Positions 47,901 to 59,400 of a stretch of DNA of 64,000 nt are shown one piece after another (the stretch's first letter is position 1; each line of letters begins with the position of its first letter). This stretch comes from Nymphaea colorata. Lineage: Eukaryota > Streptophyta > Magnoliopsida > Nymphaeales > Nymphaeaceae. The stretch is from assembly GCF_008831285.2 (NCBI RefSeq), contig NC_045144.1, forward strand, positions 12,761,858 through 12,825,857, read 5' to 3'. The translations under genes and the position numbers were made by a program. The notes under the pieces are model-generated. The model did not search any database and was not told where the DNA came from. It saw nothing but the letters and a program-made list of their open reading frames with translations.

Positions 47901-50368
47901 AAAACGTTTTTAACATTTAAAAAAAACACATTTTTTAAGTTTTAAACATCAAATTGATTTATCACATTTTTCTCGAAAAAAACGTGTTTTTTGTGACTAT
48001 GCAGTGTACATATGTGCTGCTCCAACTACTCAGTCAAGATACTGCTCCAACTACTCAGTCAAGATACACTTGCAGCATCCAACTCAACAACATAAACAAG
48101 CTGACAGGAAATTGGGTTTGGAGCACTCAACCTTCCAAAGAATCCAGAAATCAGCTGCAGTACAATTCTATGCTATAATGCTAGCTTTGACTAACCCACG
48201 ATATGCACAAGTATATATCTTAGAATCGCCACCACGATAGCCACCAAAGGTTTAACTCCATGACTTCAAACTTGATCAGAACATTCCCCTACTTGTGGAC
48301 AAGAAATCAAAAATAAATCTGACGCGTAGGCCTGGGCATCGGGCCGTGCCAGCCTGGCCCCGCCTGGCCCTGCCCGTTTAAGGTCCGTCGTTTAAGGCCC
48401 GGATTTGGATCCGGTGTCGGCCCGCTACCTGGCCCAATTATTAACGGGCCGGGCCAAGTACCGGGCTGGGTCAACCATGTCCGAGGCCGGACCCGGCCCG
48501 TTTTGTTAACTACTGAGTCTCGCCTGGCCGGGCCGGGCCGGGTCACCATCACCAAACGAGAATTCACATAAGAGGAAATGGATTCGAAGATGGCAACTTG
48601 ATAAACAATAAAACCACCTTCCTAACCTGCCCGAAAAGGGTTCTACGGCGATCACAGGCCACAGCCCCTAACCTGCCGGAAAAGGGTTCTACGGCAACAA
48701 CACATGCTCATAGAGACAAAGAGAAGGACAACACGCTGCAATACCTCCTGCTGTAGAAGGACGACGCTCTTCCTTCTCCGGCAGCAATAAACAAAGACAG
48801 AGAGCTGAGAGTCTACTCTCTGTTACCACAGGAAAGAAAGAGACAGAGAGAGACCAAACAAAATGAAAATACATTAACAAACTTTAATGACAACTAGTAT
48901 ACAAGGTAACCAAAAAAAAAACTTGAAAAACGGTAAAAGAAGATTCAAAGAGGAGAGAAGAGAAAGGGGGAAGAAAGCTAGGCCAAGAAGACTACTGTCC
49001 ACAGCTAATGTTGTGAAAACATGCGACAACGGTGATAGACCAGCAGTGCGACGGCGGCGACGGCTGACGGTGGCGACGGTGGTCGGTGGATAGGCACAGC
49101 AGCGTAGGCGCAGCCCTCTCCCTTTCAAATGAAAAGGGAAAGAAAATTAGGTCGGGACTCGACCTAAGAACAATCGGGTCCCAACGGGCCCCAACTTAAA
49201 ACCGGGATCCGGCCCAACATTAAAACGGGCCGGGTGCAACGGGCGAAAGCCCGTCTTTTGCAAATCGTGGCCCGGACCTGGGCCCGTTTTGGGCGGGGTA
49301 CCGGGTACCCACCGGCAACCCGGCCCGGCGCCCAGGCCTACTGACGTGGACAGCAAGAAGGAGCAGTCCACACACTCAGACTATGAGTGTTCTGATCATA
49401 AGACTCCTGAATCTAAACATGCTGAAAATTAGAATTCTATGGCATTAAGAAATATCAGTTTTGATTTGTAGATAGGAACGACATACCTTTTGAATCCTTC
49501 AACCATAGCCACAAATAACGTCTCGGAGTTTGAAACGGCAAAGTTTTTCTTGGGTATAATATGGTGAGCTTGAAAAAAATGGAAAAATATGATAAATTTG
49601 TAAAAATTTTAAAAAACTAAAAATGAGAAAAAATACAATAAGTGAGAAACTAATGACACAAACATCAAAAGATAAGTAGATTTGCAACAAATAAAAAATA
49701 AAAAATGAAAAAAAAAACTGTTTGGAATTAAAAAAACTGAAAAAAAGTAAAAAAACCGCGAAAAAACGCATTAAAACGTGTTTTATTCGTTTTTAACATT
49801 TTTTTCAAAAAAACACGTTTTTTAAAGTTTTAAACAACCATTTAATTTATCACGTTTGTTTCGAAAAAAATGTGTTTTTCTGTGACTATCAACAGATTAA
49901 ACAGTGATCTAATCCCATGACTAATGTTGTAAAAGGCGTATCGTAACGAGTTTCGATTAGGCCAACCTATACGATGTATCGTAACGTATCGTAAATGTAG
50001 CGTAGCATATTGTAAACTAATTTTTTTGATTCATAAAAATTTTTAAAAATAAAAAAATTATAACAATCGGTAAGATCGAGAAAAATAAATAAACGTTCAG
50101 GAAAAATCAGGGAAAAAGTGTTTTATATAAAAACTCATCACATCATTCATAAGCCATATTTATATTAACATGACATTTAGAAATGAGAAATCCATAATAA
50201 CACTGCCCTTGAGTCCTTGACACCAGTCTTCAACATCTTGTACATGACTTTAACGGTTGAACCAGCTATGTCACATGAGGGTGTGGGTGTCGGTGCCGGT
50301 GCGACGTATCCCAAAAAATTTAGGTGTATGGTGCGGCGAGGGTGTATATATATAGTATACTTATTATA

Positions 50369-50404
<36 letters not shown>

Positions 50405-53400
50405 TGTATTCGTAATATATAATTTTAGCTTGTTTCTTAGCTTAATCTGTCCTTTCTTTTTACTTTTATTGCTATACATAAAGAAAGAAAGGGATAGGGA
50501 GAAGAAAAAAAATAGAAAATATTTTGAACTTGCATAAGAAAGGACGCAGTTGGGGTGCATGTCGGAGCAGCACCAGCGTCGTGTCGATACGGGTGTGGCT
50601 CCTTTTTTGAAGAGTCCGTGTGACATAGTGAACCAGTGATCCACATGCCACAGAAGCCACTCTTAACACTAGCAACTGACCTTGAAAGAGGCAGCAGACC
50701 TATACTGACTATTTGCATGATCACCCAACTACGCTGGACTGAATAGAAGAAAGTGTCATCCATCTTCTGCCAGATGTCACCAGCAGTCGACCCTTACCCA
50801 GTATGACAAACAATTAGGGTTTTCACTTTTCAGAAAATTTGGTCACTGAGTCATGGTTCGACCACAGTGATCGGATTTTTGATCACCCTTGCACAAGAAG
50901 CACTTCAATAGAAAAGATTAAGCTGTTGACAAAAAGGAAGAAAGAGAGAGAAGGAGATAGATAGATGGAGAACAAAGAAAGAAAACCAGGCGACAAGTTG
51001 ACATCAAAGCCTCCCAGGTGAGGTTGGCTCTGATAATGTGTTCAAACCAATAGAGAAGAGAGCCAAAAACACTGTTTCTCATTAACCCTAATCTCTAATT
51101 AAATGAGGTTAGTAAGAAATTACAGAGAAGTCCTTTTTATTGCAACATATTCATGAAATATTAAAACTTTGATAAATTGCAACTAATATTTCTCTCACAA
51201 ACTGTCACACCCCGACCTTTTTAACCCTCAAACTATTTAATTTTTTTTTTCCCTTTTTTTTTCTAAACATAAAGCAATCGAGGTATGACTACCCAACAAT
51301 TCAAAAAGACGATGAGCCAAGCAATTCAAAACAATGGGGCGAACTTTCATTGATATAACCATTTTGTTTCATACAAATTCACATCTATGTGCATGACCAA
51401 AATGCCCCAAAATCAATAACATTGATGCCTAACAAAAAGAAGACATCAATAAAACCAAAACATGACGCGCCGGCACTACAAACGACAATCCCAAAACCAC
51501 CCCAGTAGGACGTGAGTGAAGCCATCTGCTCAACCAGTTGCCCCGGGTCCGCCAAAACCTGAAAAAGAAAACAATTGAAGGCTCAGCCTTCGCAGTATGA
51601 CAACAAGCCAGGAAAATGCCAAACCCTCTCAAGTAAGGCTCAAATAAAAGAACAAATATCAACCCATCTATCGTCATGTCGTGTCTGAGTGCGACACGTA
51701 AAAGCCACTTGATGGCCACACTAACCCAACATCAGTCACATGCGAAGCATGCTTAAACATAACACTTGCATTCATATCAATCACATATACGTCAGTCACA
51801 TGCATTCTGTCAAACACTTTGCATTTTCATTAACTTTAGTGCATTAACAGTTCCTGTGGGTGCAACACAGGCACGTGCACACCGCGGGCGGCCTACAGCC
51901 GAGAGACAACCCCGTGGTGGCCCATAACAGTATGGATCCATTTCACCCGCTGCAGCGGTAGAGCACTCATCCCTGGATGTGTGATGTCCAAGGTGAGATA
52001 CTCAGCCTTCTCTAGGACACCCAGGTTGGGAAGGCAGGAGCCCAACGCTCCAAGCACAACACACAACAGAACCCTGGGGCCTTGCACCGCTTGCGCTCTG
52101 ACAGGCGAGACCAGTGGCAATCAAGGGGGACGTCTCCCAAACACATAGCCACAACCCATTGGCCTCTCATCTCTTAGTTATTCATTCTTATCATTATAGT
52201 TACACATTCACAAGATGACTGGCTAGCACACGAGGTTAGTACACTTCTCGAGTGCACCCACACCTCCGATTACCTCCACATGAGGTCTATACATACAGTA
52301 ATAGTCATTGCTAGCCGTCATACCATACGGGTACAACTACCCTCCAAAACATCCATTTGCATCATTGCCCATGGCAATGCATATGCAACAACATACACAT
52401 TCATATCAATCATCACATCAATCATGTCAATCACCTCTTTGAAAAACATAGCCAATCCACAGAGAGTAGTCCCGATCTGCGGTTGGCTCGTAGCTGTCCT
52501 ATGCAGTTATCATTCTATGATGCTTTCTAATGCACAATTGGGGTCGAGGAGACACTCGACTCGATACCCCGCCTCATCTGTCCTAAACAGATATCAATTC
52601 TAGCATGCACATGCCAATGCGTAACATTTTAAAACGAATGACTAATAATCTTTCTAACCCATTCATATCATGTAAGCAACATACACATACTCAATCACAA
52701 AACAATCAATCAATTAACATCATAATCCTAGGATCCCTTGATCCTAGGAGCACCCAATCACACAATTGCCCCAGGCAGGAATTTGCCTGGAAAGTTGCCA
52801 TACCTGTGGCACGCTCACCAAATTCTTCAAAATGCCTCAAGCTTCGAACTCAAGGTCGACGGGATGAGCCCGGTGCACCTGCAAACGTAAACAAGAATAA
52901 GGTTTCTACTAGATACCTACACCAATCAAACAAAAACGAACAGATACAAAAATAAAATCCTTGAGGCACGTGTCATCGCCTCAAGAGGGTATCGACAGGT
53001 AGTGTCGACCAACAAGCTCTCCAATAGGCCTCCTCCTTTACGTCTTGACGTCGCCTCGAATAATCGAAGCCTTCAACCATCAATCAAACCATCACTAATT
53101 CCTTCCTCAATAACGTTCTTTAAGTAAGGCATCAACCTCAAGTCACATCCCAATACGCATATATCCCTAAATAACTTCATGATACACCTGTTCACCGAAG
53201 TCTGCGCTACACTCCCTAAGACGGTTCTAAATCTTCCCCACAACCTCACAATCTCTACCATGCTTCCCTAAAGCTTCGAAAATAAATCTATCATGCTAAA
53301 ACGATCATTAAGTACATGAATCATCACTTCCCAACGCAAATCCTAAGTTTTCCCCAAAAACAAAATCACTAACATGCGTCCCTAAATAATCAATTCTAAG

Positions 53401-56400
53401 CTCTAGCATGCTCGAACAATAATTATACATGCTTTAGAAGATAATATTCATTACTTTGAGCTTGATTAGGTATTGCTCACCCCAAAACAAGCGTCCAAAC
53501 TGCTACAACCCTTCTAGCAACCACTTCACACGTCCGATCAAGTGCCAATGCTCGAGATTGCTTGCTGTCGCTGTACACTACACACCCTACTAGCAGGAGG
53601 GGAAAAACGTCCCCTAAACTGCAAACCAACCCCAAACGCCCAAAAAGTTTAACACAAACTCTGTTGCTAGGAAAGACCCACGGTAGTAGTGGGGAAAAAA
53701 AACTGAAATAAACAAAGAAAAGGGACGCTGACAGAGAGGAGAGACAGAGAGAGGAGGGGTTCGGTCAAGGGGGAAAACGGCCGTGGGGTGAGAAGAGAGA
53801 GAAAGAGCAGGCGCGGGAGTGCGGGTGAGTGAGAAGAGGGTCGAGCGGTAGAGAACCAGCGGAAAGAGGGGAAAGAAAGTGGCGAGAGAGAAGAAGAGGG
53901 GACGTGCGGCAGAGAGAAAGAAAAAAAAGGGCATGAGTGGCAGAGAAAGAAAAATCGCACGAGAGAGAGAGGGTTTACCAAGCCGCCGCCGCCGCCGCTG
54001 CCACCTCCGTCGCCGTCGCCGTTCCAGCCACCACCACCCGACCGCCACTCTCCTCCCTCTGCGCTGCCACGGGAGACCACCAGGAGACGACGACGAAGAA
54101 GGAAGGGAAAGGCGAGGGAGAAGGGCCTCGCGTCGGGCCCTTACGCGAGTGGGGGTCGGGTCCGGGTCTGGACCCTAACTCGACCCGACCCGCCGAACCA
54201 ACGAGCGTTACACAAACACAATGAAATGGGCATCAATGACACATCATGGTGCGTTTTGGATTGGGCCTGGGTCAGACCCGATCCAGAACACATTAAAGTT
54301 TAAACCTTTTTTCTGTTGAATGAAATGCATGAATTTTTGTGGGATTTTGAATAGATATATCAGATCCGATCCAAAATGCATTAAACATTCTTTCTTTTTA
54401 AGTTTTTAACAAAATACATGAAATTTTGTGTGATTTTGTATTTATTATAATATATCTTGACCTCTGCACCCACATTTTCTAAAATTGCCATACCTATACT
54501 CACAATGCAGTACCTAAAGCTGTATTCATACACATAATGTCCTAGTTTGAAGGGCTTGGGCCCTCAGTGTGGTTCACGTAAGTTAGGCACCTAAGTGTTA
54601 ACATAATTGAAAAGGTGGGTGCCTAGGGCTTAGGTGCATTTTTGACTATTAAAGTTCTGCTAGAATTCCAAGACACTAGAAGGAAACTGACTTTTGTGGG
54701 CATGAGTGAATCAAGGTTTACATTTGATCAGTGGATATTGCTTCTCCATTAATATGATATGCTGGAAGAAGTACTGGGGTTGTATTACTTGACATGTCAA
54801 TGACACATTCTCATAAGCTGCTGTTCCCTCGAAGTAGCATCAGTAAGACAACTTACGAAATCCAATCTTGTTATTGGGGCAAAAGATGTCGAAATCATAA
54901 ACTAGATGAACCTGCAAATGCCAAACTAGCACAGGAAGGTAAACTACCTGAACCATTGATATTAGTCTACTCATACATAAAGTCTGGTGACTGATTTATG
55001 TTCCCTTTATGTTCCCTTTGCTGTTAGTATGGTTTCTTCCTGCAGTGGTGTGGATGTCTGCTTGACTTCTTTTGTCATCTGTCCTGTGATTTGAATGGCA
55101 GTGAAATGTGATGAATTATGATTGCAACGAGCTTTCATGCTTGTGCAGACTACATGAATGGCGATGTGTTCTTTCCTTTTCTATTTGTGTTCTTCGTTAG
55201 GAATAAACTACTTTTCCTTTGTAGCTCATTTTGCCTTTCTTTTATGACAGCTTGCAGATACAAGAGTGTTAGAGCTGGAAGCTATGAGAGACCTATCAAA
55301 GTTGTGGCTTCATGTTGACATGGATGCATTCTACGCAGCAGTTGAAACTCTAGAAAATCCATCACTAAGAGACAAACCTTTGGCAGTTGGAAGTATGTCT
55401 ATGATATGTACAGCAAATTATGAGGTGAAGTTTAGAGTTATGGAAAGTCAATTTATTGAATCTTGCATGCCTCTATGAAGAAATCTGGTGATTTTAAATA
55501 TTTATTTTTTTTTGAAATTCTGATGAAACATGATTCCTTATATTGATGGATTGTAGTTATGTGAATCAAATTTCTGATGTTTCTAGGCTCGAAGATATGG
55601 GGTCCGTGCTGCGATGCCTGGATTTATTGCACGAAAATTGTGTCCATCATTGGTTTTTGTTCCAACAAACTTGAAGAAATATAGCCATTATAGTGATTTG
55701 ACCAGAAAAGGTATCCTTTTTCCCTTTCTTTAGCCTCCTTGCTCCCCTTGGTCCTCCTCCTCCTTCCTCCTCCAACCACTATAATGCTTTACCTATCTAT
55801 GTTTAGTCACCTAATTTTAATATTCTTATTGCTTTTTTTTTTTTCATGCAGTCTTCTCGAAATATGACTCGAACTTTGTTGCTGCTAGCTTGGATGAAGC
55901 ATACCTTGACATCACAAGAATCTGCATAGATCAAGAAAAAAGTGGTGAAGAGGTAAGAGGTTACTCAAATCTTTTATTGATGTGCTTCTTGGTATCATAT
56001 TAGTGAAAACCACACCTAGATGCACCTTTAGGCATGCATAGGCCTATATTCATAATTGTTATATATGTTGACTTAATGTGGTTTAGAGTTAGGTTAGTTC
56101 CCATGTTCAAATCCATTCAGGCTTTGGATTTAGTTTATTTGGTTATTAATGCTATTTTGGAACTGGATTTTTTTAGTTGTGGACCCAAGATCCATTTCGG
56201 ATCTAAAGGACAGACCTCTTAAACAGGCCTCTTTTGTTTTGTTTAGGGCTAACTGTTGATGGAAAACTCATTTTTTCCATGTTTTCCCTTCCATGCTTGC
56301 TTTCTGGTGCTTATTCCATGGGTTAGAGCGAGAAACTATAATCACTGCATCAGATTGGTATCAAATCTTGGGTTTCTCCTCGATCTTCGTAACGATTGAA

Positions 56401-59400
56401 GTATTGTGGAATGATCTTGCTATTGAACAATTTTAAAAAAGGAATGGAAAATCAAACCAAAGCTTGAAAATCTTGTATTTTGCCTGATCGAATCAATGAA
56501 CAAAGCTTGTGAACAATAGACTCACATAGAAGAGAGGCTGGCTCAACTGGAAAAATTGAACCAAGAAACCATAAGTCAGATGGATCGAGCTGTAGTAGCA
56601 TGGTGATGCATCGAAGAATAAGGAAAACCTGCCGGTTGATGTTGAAAAAAAAAACCTGAACGGTGGCAATGCATCTTTGTAGCAACCAATTGGTTTCCAA
56701 GTTCACTGGCGCTCCTTAGTCTTGCTGGATTTCACATGGTCTCTGTCTGACGACCTCACCTCCCTAGATGCTGCTGGGCATCCTCAGCCCGCCCACAACC
56801 ACTTAGGTACCCAACATCACTTTCTGCCTAACCCTACCCTCATAAATGATTCCACCACTGCTGCCACTGTTCAACACTGCAACTACCTCCACCACTGCTG
56901 TTCAACACTCTAGCGTGTCCTCACAACACGAAAATCAGCAGTCAGATGCTCGTCAGGTGGTGGAACAGGGCACATAAGAAAAGTTGGCAACCCGCTGCTG
57001 TCCGAACGACCATTATGGATGATGTCCTCCGCCATGTTGAAGCAGCTCCCTGTGGCCGCCTTTTGGTCCATGATGTGCCGCCGGCGGTCCCTTGGGGGCT
57101 CCCATTCTCTGTGTCACACCCTGTCACACCCTGACCTTTTAACACCCAAACACATTTTTTTTCTAAACATCAAACATCGAGGTGCGACTACACAACAGTT
57201 CAAAAGAGGGAGCCATGCCATTTAAAACAATGGGGCGAACTTTCATTTATATAACAATTTGAATCTTACAAAATCACACCTAAGTGTACGACAAAAATGC
57301 CCCGAACCACATAATTGATGTCTAACAAAACAAGACATCAATACTATCAAGATAAGACGCGCTGGCAGTACAAAAACAAAACCCAAAACCTCCCCAGTAG
57401 GACGTGAGTGAAGCCATCCGATCAACCTGCTGCCCCGGGTCTGTCAAAACCTGAAAAAGAAACAACTGAAGGCTTAGCCTTCGCAGTATGGCAACAAGCT
57501 AGAAAAATACCAAACCCTCTTAGATAGGGCTCAAATAAGAGAACAAATATCAAAACCATTTATCATCATGTCGTGTCAGAGCACGACACGTAAGGGCTAC
57601 TCAATGGCCACAGTAACACAATTTCAATCACATGCACATCAATGACATACATTCAATCATATACATTACATTTTCACTAACTTTAGTGAATTCACAGTTC
57701 CTGTGGGTGCAACACAGGCACGTGCACACCATGGGTGGCTTACAGCCGAAAGACAACCCCTGTGGTGGCCCATAACAGTGTGGATCCATTTCATCCGTTG
57801 CAGCGGTAGAGCATTCTTCCATGGATGTGTGAATTCCAAGGAGAGATGCTCAGCCTTCCCTAGGACACCCAGGTTGGGAAGGCAGGAGCCCAACGCTCCA
57901 AGCACAACACACAACAGTACCCTGGGGCCTTGCACCGCCTGCGCTCCGAACAGGCGAGACCAGTGGCAAAAGCGGGACGTCTCCCAAACACATAGCCACA
58001 TCCCACTGGCCTCTCATCTCTTATAATTCATTATTATCATTAGATTAACACATTCACAAACTGACTGGCTAGCTCATGAGGTTGGTGCACTTCACGAGTA
58101 CACCCACACCTCCAATTGCCTCCACACGAGGTCTACACATAACAATTATAGTCATAGCTAGCCATCATACAATACGAGTATAACTACCCTCCAATTCAAT
58201 CATGCGCATCATTGCCTGCAGCAATGTGTATGCAACAGAACAAAACATTCACATCATTCATCATATCAATCACATCTTCAAAAAAACTTAGCCAAACCAC
58301 AGAGAGTAGTCTCGATCTGTGATTGGCTCGTAGCTTTCCTATGCAGTTATCATTCTAGGATGCTAATGCACATTTGGGGTCGAGGAGACACTCGACTCGA
58401 TACCCCACCTCATCTGTCTTAAACAGTTATCAATTTTAGCATGCACATGCAAAGGCGTAACATTTTCAAAACAATTACTAATAGCCTTTCAAAACCCTTC
58501 ATATCATATATCAATTCATGTACATGCATACACACATTCAATCTCAACACAATCAATCAATTCACATCACAAATCCTAGAATCCCATGAGCCTAGGAACA
58601 CACATTCACACATTTGCCCAGGCAGGGATTTACCTGGAATGTCGCCATACCGGTCGCGCGCCCACAAAAACTTCAAAATGCCTCAAGCTTCGAAACTGGT
58701 CGCTCAAGGTCGACGGGACGTACCTGGTGTACCTGCAAACATACACAAGTGGTAAATGACTAAACTCTACACTGGTTTAGATTCACAATCAAAACAAATA
58801 TAAAACAAATTCATTGAGGCACGTCATTGCCTCAAGAGGGTATCGACGGTAGTGTCGACCCGAGAAGCCCTCAAAAGGGTCTCTTCTCAACCCTAGAGGT
58901 CACCACCAAAGGCTTAAGCTTCGCACTATCGATTTAAATCGATCACTAATCTATTTCTCTCTTGCTTCCTTAGTGACGGTGTCTTCCCAACATGTACACC
59001 CTCTTCCGTTCCACACATATAACCCACGTCGACAAAGGCACTCCCAAGCGTGCGCAAGAACGGTCCTATACCACTCCACAACATCACAATCTCTACCATG
59101 CTTCCCTATTGCTTCGAAAATTAATCCATCATGCTTAAAAGAACAACATAGACATGAATCAATGCTTCTCCAACATAATCTTACACTTTCCCCAAAAGCA
59201 AGGTCGCTAACATGCATCCTAAATAATCAATTCTACCTTCTAGCATGCTCAAACAATAATTATACGCGTTCAAATAGATAATAATCAATCATTTAGGCTC
59301 GATTAGGCCTTGCTCACCGAATTCAAAAGTCTAGACTGTTGTAATCCTCTCGGCAGCCACCCCACGAGTTCAAGAGGCCCCCAAACGGCTAGAATCCCTC

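Larger units (their letters stand above)
38815..48001. mobile_element. Small TIR element (about 350 bp) split by the hAT transposon
   Basis: The left part 38815-38879 begins CATAGTCACAAATAACG. The right part 47723-48001 ends TTTTTTGTGACTATG, its inverted repeat. Left and right parts together correspond closely to the uninterrupted sister copy at 49504-49889. I could not fix a target duplication for either copy, so the superfamily is open. Confidence 0.75.
36943..55250 (+). other. POLK intron 2 (18.3 kb), transposon-filled
   Basis: Phase 0, GTATGC to GACAG. Most of the length is accounted for by the foldback element at about 37619, the nested stack 38815-48001, and elements at 48327-49340, 49504-49889, 49924-50120, 50266-50628 and 51203-54212. 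The ends of the intron are free of transposons. The exons on either side join in frame exactly as in Arabidopsis POLK, so the insertions have not destroyed the gene model. Confidence 0.9.

Noticed and set aside
50437-50763. Minus-strand ORF of 108 codons ending near the CTATGTC MITE
   Set aside because: Part of it is MITE sequence and no domain is visible. It may be a relic beside a decayed Copia, but it is unsupported.
53614-54224. Overlapping ORFs of 95-144 codons on both strands, rich in Arg, Ser, Pro and Leu
   Set aside because: They lie in the GC-rich, GA-rich 3' block of solo LTR copy 1. Both strands are open and the residues are low-complexity; no domain is visible.
54794-54994. 66-codon ORF before POLK exon 3 as a possible exon
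   Set aside because: Exon 2 ends at HFQM and exon 3 starts LADTRVLELE, which matches the continuous family sequence. No residues are missing between them.
55118-55318. ORF ending near exon 3 in a different frame (KSVRAGSYERPIKVVASC)
   Set aside because: It reads exon 3 out of frame; the in-frame reading gives the polymerase motif.
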